The notes beneath the pieces are model-generated. The model was not told where the DNA came from and did not search any database. It was given only the letters and a program-made list of their open reading frames with translations. Shown piece after piece: positions 54,556-64,000 of a stretch of DNA of 64,000 nt. Source of the stretch: Gari tellinella (Eukaryota; Mollusca; Bivalvia; Cardiida; Psammobiidae); the NCBI GenBank assembly GCA_922989275.2, contig OV277870.1, forward strand, positions 37,630,356 through 37,694,355, given 5' to 3'. Positions within the stretch are counted from its first letter, which is position 1; every line of letters begins with the position of its first letter. Both the position numbers and the translations under genes were made by a program.

Positions 54556-55087
54556 TTGGATTATAGACAGATTTTACTAAGGATACAATTTGTTTAATAA
54601 ATGCAGAAAGTTCCTGTATGACACTTCTACTTCTACTACTAAAACAGAAATAGGGGTCATTTTCAGATACATGTATGTGGAAGACAGAATTCTTTTATGA
54701 ACACAACCTCAATTACTCAGACATGATACATCTGATCTGGATCTGAACTATTTTCAAGAGTCTGCTAATTTGATCACAACGTAGTCCTATAAGAGTATAA
54801 AAACCTTGAGGCACCTAACCCAGCAGCTTTTTGTTTTGTATCAATGAACTAGGGTTGAACCAATTTTCTCCTGGTCCCACTTGTCATATCTATTGTTATG
54901 TCCACAATTCCAAGCTCTCAATGATCACAAAATAAATACAGAACAAATGGATAAATAAACAATTTACCCATCTCCTTCTTTGTTCATCCCTCAGTACAGC
55001 TTTTATGACCAAAGAGTGCCTACAGCCAAACTTAGGTTTACCAAATATTACCCACAATTCAATTAACAAAATGGCCACCATAGAATA

Positions 55088-55172
55088 AATAAATTTGCTT
55101 ATTGCAGATCAAAAGTAATGCAGAAAGCTCCTTTAGGAGCTTTCTGCATTACTTTTGTTCTGCATTAAGCAA
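55088..55172 (+). mobile_element. F-type hairpin, nearly perfect
   Basis: TTGCTTATTGCAGATC, stem AAAAGTAATGCAGAAAGCTCC, loop TTTA, return arm to TTGTTCTGCATTAAGCAA. Confidence 0.82.
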
Positions 55173-56085
55173 TCAGTTTTAAAGACCACCTATGAATATT
55201 TGTCCGAATCGGATTGCTCAATTTTGGTTTATCTGTATGTGGATTCTGTTATCACTTGTGGTATTTTCACTTCATAAAAGGAGAGTTTTTTTTTCGCTAC
55301 ATGCATTATGTATGATGGTGTATGGAACAATTTGATTATCGTTACTTGAGATCGCTTCTGCCTTCCATCAACAGCATCCCATATGCTCGGTGTGCGCCAT
55401 TTTCGTGAAAAATCTATTGCAATATTGCAGGCATGGAAGGAATTGATCAGTAAATGTAGTTAAGTTAAAACGGTTTTCTCCCTATAACTGCGATAAACGT
55501 AGATTGCCCGCTAGCAAATCAAGATGTCATGTCTATTAGTTGTTATATAATGCAATAAATAAAATCTAACGTAATTATACATTTGCAGAGCAGAGTCTGT
55601 TGTGGATAGGAATAGAGGGTTCATGGGTACAATGTTTAACTGCTGTAGGCATGCGGAGATTTGAGTGTATAAGTGTTGGTAATGGTGTTTGTAAAACGAG
55701 AAGACGTTTTATCCAATCAAAATAGGAAGCAAGGAAACAAAATGTCAGATTGAAAGAGACACTGGTTCTGCTTCAGGAAGATGGCAGTGGTTTTAACCCA
55801 TATAATGCCAGGGTATTTGCAGAGACTGCTTCTATTACCATTTCAATGGTACATTATCATTCTGTAAAGTGATTTTTGAAAAAAAAAAAAATCTTGTAGT
55901 CTCACTCATATTTTGCAGCCAGAATTTGACAGTATTCTTTTGTTGTTAATTAAAATTCCTGTGGAACCATCATGCAAAAGCTTTTACAATATTTCCTTTG
56001 CAAATAGTGAAGATGCAGAACTGACAACTCCCTCTGATCTGGTCTTTACTGTTTGTTATACTTTCATACTACATACCATATTAGC
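55173..56085. other. Intronic sequence, A-run and C/D scrap
   Basis: A CpG-bearing patch at 55340-55420 shows no exon I can justify. A13-type run near 55879. TGCAAATAGTGAAGATGC ... CTCTGATCTGGTCTTTACTGTTTG near 56000-56055 is a worn stem. Confidence 0.45.
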
Positions 56086-56237
56086 AGCGCTCCAGATAAG
56101 GGGAGTATTTCAAAAACTAAAATCTTTATTTCTGCATTAAACCCTATGGTGTAACTACTCATTAGAACTGTCCCTTTGAGACGATTCTAACGAGTAGTCA
56201 CACCATAGAATTTTGATGCTGAAATAAGTGAGAAAAA
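56086..56237 (+). mobile_element. B-type MITE, right end lost
   Basis: CAGCGCTCCAGATAAGGGG; palindrome loop GTCCCTTTGAGAC; it breaks off after GAAATAAGTGAGAAA. Confidence 0.8.
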
Positions 56238-56847
56238 GTGAGAACTGCATGCAGTTCCTCAGGATTCAACATAAACTGGTAAAAATTTTCCAACTTGGAA
56301 GAAGATCCAGTTTGTAAGAAAATTGAGTATTGGAATGTATTAAGGTGAGCTTTGCGTTTGGAGAAATCATTGAGTGATAGGTATAGACGTATTTCAGTTT
56401 GTTTTTCCTGGCATTGTAAGCATCATTACCCCGGCAGCTTGCAGAAACAAGCCTGGAATGACTGTGGCAATACCCATGTTATTCTTACAGCTCTCAATGT
56501 TTACTGTTGACTGATTGTATGTCTGTTTGTCCATTGCCAACAGTCTGGAAACATTTGGCATATGTTTTGTTTTATTCATAATATTCTTTGATCTTGTTAG
56601 GAAAAAACGCACTGAAAATCAGGCTTCTCACTATTTTTCCCCCAGTTTTGCATTGCTAAAGCAGGAGTCTGTTGTATGGATTTCTCTGTGCAGACGATCT
56701 TGATGTTTTGTAGTTTGTTGGATTTTAATTTAAAGTATTCCTTCGGAAACTAAGCATCAGCAAACTAAAGTTACTTATTGTTTGTATTTTTTTGCGGCAA
56801 GGGTCTTACAGATAGATGTCTCTATGTTATTTACAGTCAAACTTGTG

Positions 56848-57097
56848 TTAACCCTTTCCCCCATAGAAGCGCCTTTTAGCGCATTAAGTTTATTCCTTCA
56901 CTGAAGAAAATAGTTCCAATTTATACAGTCATAAATATGTATCATACGGAATATTTTCTATATTCTAGCAGATGATGGCTTAAAGCAGGCTGAAAGTAAA
57001 GCAGAATGCGCTTAAGCGCATTCTGCTTTACTTTCAACCTGCTTTAAGTGAACACCTATATTCAATACTAAAGATATGCTATGTGGGAAAGGGTTAA
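56848..57097 (-). mobile_element. A-type MITE, complete (250 bp), variant ends
   Basis: TTAACCCTTTCCCCCATAG to CTATGTGGGAAAGGGTTAA. Apex GCGCTTAAGCGC is a perfect palindrome with TTAA at centre. The inner terminus carries GCGCCTTTTAGCGC, an extra small palindrome. Confidence 0.92.
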
Positions 57098-57250
57098 CCG
57101 ATAACCCAATAGATATGCCTTTTTACACCCTTATTCCTTCACTAAAGAAAATAAATACACTTTATACAGTCATGAACATGCACAATAAGAAGTTTGTCCT
57201 ATATCCTAGCAGATGTTAGCTTACAACAGGCTGAAAGGAAAGCATATAGC
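57094..57250 (-). mobile_element. A-type left part, truncated
   Basis: TTAACCGATAACCCAATAG, TTATTCCTTCACTAAAG and the stem start GGCTGAAAGGAAAGC, then unrelated sequence. It shares its TTAA with the preceding copy. Confidence 0.75.
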
Positions 57251-57390
57251 ATCTAAATAACCCCTGCAAACATGTGTTCATCAGTTCAACCATTCATGAA
57301 CATTGGGGAAAAACTTCCTATTGTTATTAATTCTGCTTTACATTCAGCGAGTTTTTAGCAACTACCTATCATAAATGCTGGTAAAGCAAT

Positions 57391-57582
57391 GAGGCTCCAG
57401 ATAAGGGGAGTATTTCAGAAACTAAAATCTTTATTTCTGCATTTAACCCTATGGTGTTACTACTCATTAGAATCGTCTCTTCGTGACGATTCTAATGAGG
57501 AGTAAAACCATAGGATTTGGTATTGAAATAAGTGAGAAAATGTTAGATATGTTTAGTTTACTCCCTCTTATCTGGAGCCCTG
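57391..57582 (+). mobile_element. B-type MITE, complete (192 bp)
   Basis: GAGGCTCCAGATAAGGGG to CTTATCTGGAGCCCTG. Palindrome loop GTCTCTTCGTGAC, mostly paired. Confidence 0.88.
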
Positions 57583-59082
57583 TATGAGGGATATTAAAGG
57601 TACAGATTGACACATGTGATATGTAAGATTTTCACTGTAAATGTGTTGGGTAATACATTTATCTATGCAAATTTTGATCTTGACACTATTGAAATGACAA
57701 TTTTATACTTCAAAAGGTCTTGGTTTAATATATTGCAGTATGTCATAGGGTTGTATGATATAAATCACACTGGAATGAGGTGTGGCATTGGGCAATATAA
57801 GATTGAACCAAGTGTCAGCATTTATTAGGTATACATCTACAGATGGTACACTGGAAAAGACATTCTTTCTGGTTAAAACAAAACTTAACACAAAGACAAT
57901 ATTGTAGAAAATTACAACTGTTTGAAAATACTGGCATGTTTGAAAATTCTGGCATTTGAGCCAGTACGTGAGTGTGTGGTCAACAGATTGGAACCTGATC
58001 AGAATGGCTGTCACATAAGTAAATTCAGCATAAACACATTTATCGGGATAATGTAACTGAATGACTTGGCATTAAACCCTGACAATTTTTTTTTTTGGCA
58101 AAGGTAAAATGGTTGTCTTCATAATTATATAAGTCAGATGTTTGAATAGGTTTCTCTTTGTCAAAGATCGAAGCAAAGAGATCTTTTTCAAGAATACCTC
58201 TTGTTTAACTTTAAGGTGACCAATGTTTTTTTTCTCTCAAGAATACAAACTTGTTCATCATAAGAGCACTTTACTGTATGAGGTCATACAGAGAACCATT
58301 CATGTCGCTCACAGTCACAATAGTCCCCAATGACTTAAAGTCCTCGTGATGGTAAAAATGGACGTCATTAATAACATGTCTCAGTGGCATTTCTATTTCT
58401 CAGAAAATCTCCCTTCTTCCATCAATTCTATATTCACTCAAGTTTGTTTGCCCTTGGTCAGATGAATTTTTCTCACGACAAGAAGAAAAGTGCCCTGTGT
58501 TTGAATGGCCTTCTTTGTTTATTTCATTATTCGATGGAGGCCTAGAATTGACATTCGCTGTGAACTATATTTACACAGCACTCTATCATTTTGACTTGGA
58601 CTACAAGAGGAACAAGTTTTTACAAACTTCTATTCAATAGAATGAATGACAGGCAAGTTTTACTCGTTTCCTCTTAAGCAAAGTAACATTCATATCATTG
58701 AACGGCTTTCTCAATACTATCGGAAAAACAATCAGCTGAGTTTGTTCGTCTATCTGTTTCTATTCACCGTAGATGGAGTTTTCCAATTGTATGATATCGA
58801 CTGTAGGCCCTGCAAAGATATGGTTAAATTCTATAGCAGAGGTTAATTACGGGCCCTTCAGATAGTATTTGGAAAATTGAAAACTGTGCAGCATCGGTCA
58901 GTAGGGAATATTTTAGCAATAATGTAGGGAATATCAGAAAATTGGCAAGATTTTCTATGGCAGTTTGGCGCAATTATATTACTGATATCTATCATTCAAT
59001 CTGATCAGGCTGTTGTTTCACCCTGAGTCTGCCAATATACAGGCTAACCCGCTGCTTGGCAACCATTCATTCTATGAAATTA
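57583..59082. other. Intronic sequence, nothing recognised
   Basis: About 1.5 kb free of hairpin elements. Frames of up to ~100 codons (for example 57703-58014, minus) have no domain, and none is framed by convincing splice sites. This would be the first place to look for a missed exon. Confidence 0.4.
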
Positions 59083-59277
59083 CAGAGCCCCACAGATAAG
59101 CGGGAGTTAACTGAGCAAATCTGACATTTTCTCACTTATTTCAGCACCAAATCCTATGGTGTCACTACTCATTAGAATCGTCTCTTCGAGATGATTCTAA
59201 TGAGTAGTTACACCATAGGGTTTAATTCAGAAATAAAGATTTTAGTGTTTGAAATACTCCCCTTATCTGGAGCCCTG
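59083..59277 (-). mobile_element. B-type MITE, complete (195 bp)
   Basis: CAGAGCCCCACAGATAAG to CTTATCTGGAGCCCTG. Palindrome with loop GTCTCTTCGAGAT nearly perfect. Confidence 0.9.
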
Positions 59278-59403
59278 GATATAGCGTCTTTAATCCTTAC
59301 ACTATGCAGCTCACTTTCCGAATGGACTTTTCCATTTTACGAAATAGATTATTTATATAATGACCATTTTACATTGACCGTCAAAGGATTTAAAGTTTAA
59401 GTA

Positions 59404-59482
59404 TGACAAAAAGTCGAGACCCTTTAATCTGAAATTAGGCTTCGATCAGAACCCTCTAATCAGGGTCTTCACTGTTTGCAAA
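59404..59482. mobile_element. C-type hairpin core, one arm worn
   Basis: GACAAAAAGTCGAGACCCTTT against CCCTCTAATCAGGGTCTTCACTGTTTGC. Confidence 0.55.
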
Positions 59483-59524
59483 ATAAACACATACTCAAAT
59501 TTTTAGCATCTTGTGTTAAACACT

Positions 59525-59605
59525 GTCTGCTGAAAGTAAAGCATTCAGATCTGCGCATGCAGGAGCTTTCTACTTTACTTTCATCTTGCTTTAAGGTGTA
59601 ACCTG
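59525..59605 (+). mobile_element. F-type hairpin, left arm worn
   Basis: CTGAAAGTAAAGCATTCAGA, then AGGAGCTTTCTACTTTACTTTCATCTTGC and AGGTGTAACCTGTCTTTG. Confidence 0.55.
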
Positions 59606-60191
59606 TCTTTGATACCATCAATTAGTCATGTGAGGTCTTAATGGAGGAGGATTTACTGTATTAGTAAAACTCATAAAGTCCTTCACATTTGGCATTGAGA
59701 TAGGAGCTTAGAACATTTAATTAACCTTGTTACAGCCCAACTCTAATATTTGCAATCATTATTTTATCTGGATCAGATACCATGTCACTTGGCATCTGAA
59801 TAGAATCCAATCTATTTCACTATCCCTGTCACCCTGTGTACCGTATGTTTCATAAGTTAAAATGTCTTGAAAACAAATTTGAAATAAAATATTATTTTCC
59901 ATATTTTTTAAGCAGAATCTATTATGGCAGTAAAGTGGTAAAGATTTGTGGCTTATTAGACAATTAACCTTTTCCAATTACCCAGAAATGAGTTCTATTA
60001 GAATAAATCTGTAGAGAGCATAAATAGATCAAGTCGAAGGTCATGAAATCTGCCAAAATATGACCTTCCTCTCACAGTGCTGACTCCAGTGAGTCTGTGC
60101 TCAATAAATGTAACAAAAGTCACTAATATCATGAAATCTTTAGAGAAATTTGGAATGTAAAATATTGCCATGATTTTATTAACAGAACTAC

Positions 60192-60400
60192 TACAGTAAT
60201 ACCTCTCTATTATGACCACTAAATTGTGTTAATTATTAGATGTTAAAAACAGGTTGCTGCTTAAAGCAAGGTGACAGTTAAACATAAAGCTCCTTTAGGA
60301 GCTTTCTGTTTTACTGTCGCCTTGCTTTAGGTTGTCACTTGTCTTTTATACAATTAATTATCTGTCGTTTTAGTGGTTGTAATAGAGAGGTTATGCTGTA
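60192..60400 (+). mobile_element. F-type MITE, complete reference copy (209 bp)
   Basis: TA-CAGTAATACCTCTCTATT and, inverted at the far end, TA-CAGCATAACCTCTCTATT. The inverted repeat extends through ACCACTA (~28 bp). TA at both edges and the CAGT-CCTC-TAT pattern resemble pogo/Tc1-type termini. The stem has loop CTCCTTTAGGAG. No coding capacity. Confidence 0.88.
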
Positions 60401-60411
60401 TAATACTTGAT

Positions 60412-60615
60412 GTAGAGCCTGTTTCTAGTTTTGAAGACATGTGACCACTTAAAGAAGGTTGAAAGTAAAGCAGCGTTATGCCGTATTCTACTTTACTCCA
60501 TCTGCTAGCCAGACTTTGATGCATATTCATGAATGTTAAAAGGGGAAATATTTTCTTCAGTGAAGGAATAAATTAAAGGTGTAATAAAGGTATATTTATG
60601 GGAGTAATGGGTTAA
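60412..60615 (+). mobile_element. A-type MITE, stem and left end reduced
   Basis: AGAGCCTGTTTCTAGTTTTG, stem start GGTTGAAAGTAAAGCAGCG, short return, tail CTTCAGTGAAGGAATAAAT, right end TATGGGAGTAATGGGTTAA. Confidence 0.8.
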
Positions 60616-60921
60616 GCTTGGCCCCATTGATGGGTATTTGTTTGTTTTGCATGACTGCTTAACGAGACACCTTGATTGCAAGAAAGATTTGTTTGGTGTA
60701 TTGAATCCTTTTTTCTCTGCAATCATGCACTGACAATCTATACTCAACAATCTATAAAATCGTTGCAGAATGATTTTCAATTAAATTTTGATTAAATTCA
60801 TGCTTTTCCAAGGTAGCAAATGGTGCAATAGATCTTCATGCAATCTGATAGTTTACCTGAGGGGGCTTCTCATTGATTATTGAAGGTGAGAAAGTATGGC
60901 TCTCCGTTGTGTTTTCTTACC

Positions 60922-61074
60922 CAGGGCTCCAGATAAGAGGGAGTAAACTGAACAAAGCCAAGATTTTCTCAATCATTTCAGCAAACCAATAACTCTAATG
61001 AGTAGTCACACCATAATGTTTGGTTGAGATATAACAATTTTAGTATTTGAAAATACTCACCTTATCTGAAACTC
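60922..61074 (-). mobile_element. B-type MITE, left stem arm deleted
   Basis: CAGGGCTCCAGATAAGAGGG, AACAAAGCCAAGATTTTCTC. It then jumps to AACTCTAATGAGTAGTCACACCATAATG and GGTTGAGATATAAC. Worn right end CTTATCTGAAACTC. Confidence 0.78.
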
Positions 61075-61406
61075 AATTGTTTTTGCCTGCCATTTTACAA
61101 TAATCATAGCGTTAGTTTCAGGGCAGAGTGAAATGACAAAGTTGATAATGGTTCTGGTGTCATGTGACTGATATACGAGACGATCTAATAAAATAAAATA
61201 TATACCGGGAAAGAAAACAATTTGTCATATTAATTACTTGGAGCAGATGCTGCAGATCAATTGACTTAGTTTCAAGGCAATGCTGGGAACGACTAATGGA
61301 AATGACTTTTTGATGGGTGTAGCTCAAAACAGTCATGACTATTTCTAGAAGGGCAAAATAAACGTTTTCTGCTTTGAAACTATCATCTGCTTGAAATCTG
61401 CAATTA

Positions 61407-61450
61407 AACAGCCTGTTTCTAGTTTTGAAGACATGTGACCACTTAAAGAA
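61407..61450 (+). mobile_element. A-type left-end scrap
   Basis: AACAGCCTGTTTCTAGTTTTG and GTGACCACTTAAAGAAG, almost identical to the start of the copy at 60412. Only ~45 bp survive. Confidence 0.6.
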
Positions 61451-61484
61451 GATACCATATAAAATAGAAAAATTGTACTAATTC

Positions 61485-61950
61485 AGTAAAATGGTATTAC
61501 AGTATAACAGTAAAATTGTTTTGATACAATAAAATTGTAATAATACAGTAAAATTGTATTACAGTATAACAGAAATAATAAAATTGTAGAAATAAATACA
61601 GTAAAATTGTATTACAGTATAACAGAAATAATAAAATTGATTGTAGTAATAAATACAGTAAAATTGTATTACAGTATAACAGAAATAATAAAATTGTAGT
61701 AATAAATACAGTAAAATTGTATTACAGTATAACAGTAAAATTGTATTACAGTATAACAGAAATAATAAAATTGTAGAAATAAATACAGTAAAATTGTATT
61801 ACAGTATAACAGTAAAAATTGTATTACAGTATAACAGTAAAATTGTATTACAGTATAACAGTAAAATTGTATTACAGTATAACAGTAAAATTGTATTTAT
61901 AAAATAAAATTGTAGTAATAAACTTGTATTAATACAATAAAGTTGTATTT
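61485..61950 (+). repeat. AT-rich minisatellite, 24-bp unit
   Basis: The unit is ACAGTAAAATTGTATTACAG plus TATA, repeated about a dozen times. Longer units with AAATAATAAAATTGTAGTAATAAAT are interleaved, giving a higher-order period of roughly 55-60 bp. It starts within ~40 bp of an A-type scrap. Confidence 0.9.
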
Positions 61951-62284
61951 TTGCCATAAAGTGTGTGAAATGACCAATAAAGGATGAAACTTTGATATCT
62001 AAAAACTGAATGACTACTAATACAGGATAAAAGTAATGCTGGTGATTTCAATTTGACTTTGAAATCCTTATTAGTATCTAGTGTATGTGACATTGAAATC
62101 TGTGGCATCTTAAATGGACCAATTAAACAATTGTTTTAAAATGCCAGTCAATTTGTGCATAGCACCATGAGGCTAAATGATCTCTACAACCCTTCAGATG
62201 AAATTGTTTCATTTAGTGTCAAACAGTAACACGCCTCTATTACAGCAGTCCGCACTGAATTATAATACTATTTAACTGTGTTTG
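61951..62284. other. Intronic sequence, nothing recognised
   Basis: AT-rich. TACAGGATAAAAGTAATGC near 62019 is a lone F arm. Confidence 0.45.
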
Positions 62285-62380
62285 AAATAGGTGACAGCTT
62301 AAAGCAGGATGAAAGTAAAGCAGAAAGCTCCTGCTGGAGCTTTCTGCTTTACTTTTATCCTCCTTTAAGCAACCACCTGC
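62285..62380 (+). mobile_element. F-type hairpin
   Basis: AGGTGACAGCTTAAAGCAGG, stem ATGAAAGTAAAGCAGAAAGC, loop TGCTG, return arm to CTCCTTTAAGCAACCACCTG. The stem is of the AAAGTAAAGCAGAA form shared with family A. Confidence 0.82.
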
Positions 62381-63192
62381 CTAAAAGCTGTAAAACAATA
62401 ATATAGGACTAAATTGCATGGTTTTACAGTATTTCATAGTAAACTAGCCTTGAGTAATTTTACTCTTAGACTGGTATTACCGACTTAATTGGCAATTCCA
62501 ATCAATTAACATCCATACCATATAATAACTGTAATACAGTATCCAATCAGGATCCAACTTTTTGACATCGTTTTACTTTTTGTCTTTGAAAAACATTTAA
62601 AATAGCTAATTTATGATAAATGAGGAAGTGATGATTCTGAAAATCGACAATATTTTAGCACTGAAAGGGTAACCATTTGCTACAAGCAATAAGTGAATAT
62701 GCAAATGAAGTGAGGATTAGGAAATTTGAATAATTAACATCCGATATTGTTTTGTACTGAATATGGAACTACTCTTGGTATTTCTGTCAGTAGTTTTACC
62801 GGCGTATTTATTACACTTTCAGCTTTTACTTGGAAGCCCATTGGAATTTTAACACTTAATGAAAATGCTAAATTGTCAGAATATATGGGGTCATAAGTAC
62901 AGGATATGAGTTTGCACCGTTTGTACAGCTTTGGAGTTTGTCGTTTCAATCAACGTGATCATGTTATTGAATCCTGAGTAGTTTCAAACTTTGTTTTTAA
63001 CACTCATGCATACTTGGAAATATTTCAATATCAAACATTATGTGACATAACAGTAATTGTTTGTCAATCAAATGTGATTACAGACTGTTTCATCTCTAAT
63101 TAATAGTTTCAGTACAGTCCTACTTCTGTTCAACATGTGTCTGTTCAAACACAAATTAATCAGGAGTGTTTTACATAAGTGGCAATTTTTTT
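62381..63192. other. Intronic sequence, nothing recognised
   Basis: AT-rich. ATCAGGATCCAACTTTTTGACA near 62547 is a lone E arm. No exon supported. Confidence 0.45.
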
Positions 63193-63256
63193 AGCTCACC
63201 TGGCACGAAGTGCCAAGGTGAGCTTTTAGGATCGCTGGATGTCCGTCGTCCGTCGT

Positions 63257-63288
<32 letters not shown>

Positions 63289-63459
63289 ACAATTGGTTGT
63301 GAACACTCTAGCGGCTACAAATTTCATCCGATCTTCATGAAACTTGATGACAATGTTTGTCTTGATGAAATCTAGGCCAAGTCATAATCTAGGTCACTAT
63401 AGGTCAAGTTTGCCATGGTGTACCAGGTGAGCGATTTAGGGCCATAGTGGCCCTTGTTT
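63193..63459 (+). mobile_element. Mollusc-type dispersed element with GTCCGTC microsatellite (267 bp)
   Basis: It starts AGCTCACCTGGCACGAAGTG and ends CCAGGTGAGCGATTTAGG, GGCCATAGTGGCCCTTGTTT. GCTCACCTGG and CCAGGTGAGC are inverted copies near the two ends. A GTCC/GTCGTC repeat fills 63240-63290, and TTCATGAAACTTG lies in the middle. I recall this element as abundant in several mollusc genomes. It supports the host assignment. Short frames through it are not genes. Confidence 0.8.
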
Positions 63460-63516
63460 AATATACAGCTGAATAAAAATGATGCAGTCAGCAGCGCCCT
63501 CTTGTAAGCAAAATAT

Positions 63517-63726
63517 CAATAAAAAGTCTATATTACGACCACTTAATTGTGTTAAATATTAGGTGTTTGAGGCAGGTGACTGCTTAAAGCAAAGTGACAG
63601 TAAAACAGAAAACTCCTAATTAGGAGCTTTCTGTTTTACTGTCATCTTGCTTTTAGCTATCCCCCTTCTTTTATACAATCAAATCGCCTTCGTTTTATTG
63701 GTTTTAATTAAGAGGGCTTACTGTAT
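63517..63726 (+). mobile_element. F-type MITE, left end worn (210 bp)
   Basis: Left side keeps TCTATATTACGACCACTTAA. Stem AGTGACAGTAAAACAGAAAAC, apex CTCCTAATTAGGAG, return arm. Right end AGAGGGCTTACTG-TA. Confidence 0.8.
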
Positions 63727-63906
63727 TCTACATCTGATCTGTTTTCAGTAACTTTCTGCAAACCCTAGTCAGAATTAAAATCTGTCGATGACCCAGATTT
63801 GATTAACTATTTCAATTTGTAATCAATGACTTAAGCAGCTATGTACACAAGCTCATGGGGATCTTCATGACCTCCATATTCCATGGCTGCAGAGTTAGAA
63901 GGATCA

Positions 63907-64000
63907 CAGGGCTCCAGATATTAAGAGGGAGTACACTGATCAAATCCAATATTTTCTCACTTATTTCAGCACCAAATCCTATGGTGTTACTACTCATTAG
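63907..64000 (-). mobile_element. B-type MITE, cut by the window end
   Basis: CAGGGCTCCAGATATTAAG, AATCCAATATTTTCTCAC, then the first stem arm (CTATGGTGTTACTACTCATT). The rest lies beyond the window. Confidence 0.85.

Larger units (their letters stand above)
4328..64000 (+). other. Putative giant first intron (continues past the window)
   Basis: From the donor GT at 4328 to the window end I find no exon with coding character and flanking splice sites. The sequence is AT-rich and packed with short hairpin elements. If the exon is real, the intron exceeds 59 kb, unless a small exon was missed or the gene ends in an unrecognised exon. Intergenic DNA after a short gene is the alternative. Confidence 0.45.

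Noticed and set aside
55380..55450. Possible splice acceptor and exon (TTGCAGGCATGGAAGG)
   Set aside because: A stop codon appears within a few codons in every reasonable frame before a donor, and the surrounding sequence lacks coding character.
57703..58014. 103-codon minus-strand frame in an element-free stretch
   Set aside because: Checked as a missed exon. The translation is low in charged residues with no known motif, and no convincing acceptor/donor pair frames it.

Overview
The window looks like eukaryotic, AT-rich, gene-poor nuclear DNA. It most likely comes from a bivalve mollusc, possibly a heterodont clam. That assignment rests on my memory of repeat families (the CACCTGG...GTCCGTCC element near 63.2 kb and the TTAA-ended hairpin MITEs) and is tentative. 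No long open reading frame looks like a real gene. The longer frames run through repeats or have no recognisable domain.

One protein-coding exon is supported. At 4237-4327 (+) an ATG opens a 30-codon signal-peptide-like segment that ends at a good GT splice donor. The preceding ~125 bases are richer in G+C and CpG and hold a CACGTG E-box, as expected of a 5' UTR or promoter. I see no further exon, so 4328-64000 is read as one very long first intron (at least 59 kb). The gene identity cannot be told from this exon.

The rest is a dense field of short non-autonomous elements with long internal hairpins, on the order of a hundred copies and fragments. I name them locally. A: ~250 bp, TTAACCCATTACCCC ends. 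B: ~193 bp, CAGGGCTCCAGATAAG ends. C: ~250 bp, TTAACTCTTT ends, stem with GAAGACCC. D: ~225-240 bp, TTAACTC ends, stem with GTAGACCC. E: ~215 bp, TTAACCCTTA ends, stem CAAACAGTTTGGATCC. F: ~200 bp, TA-CAGTAA ends, stem AGAAAGCTCC. G: ~225 bp, TTAACCCATTTA ends, stem CAGTGCAGACCCTGATGAGA. A, C, D, E and G end in TTAA, which fits a piggyBac-type TTAA target. F fits a pogo/Tc1-like TA target. B is unassigned.

Region by region: 1-4.2 kb is the upstream flank, with a 545-bp TTAA inverted-repeat element that carries a tRNA-like sequence. 4.2-12 kb is the exon and the first intronic hairpins. 12.6-15.1 kb is a nest of TTAA elements inserted into and against one another, including a 38-bp TTAA-terminated perfect palindrome. 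20.9-21.7 kb is an 88-bp tandem array made of half-elements. 22-60 kb is scattered A-F copies with two more nested TTAA insertions (32.2 and 35.1 kb). 61.5-61.95 kb is an AT minisatellite. 63.2-63.5 kb is the mollusc-type GTCCGTCC element.

The most notable patterns are these: the same hairpin stem is shared by families with different ends (A with F; C, D, E and G with each other); TTAA sits at the hairpin tip and is used as an insertion target; and a dispersed repeat carries heat-shock-element-like motifs.
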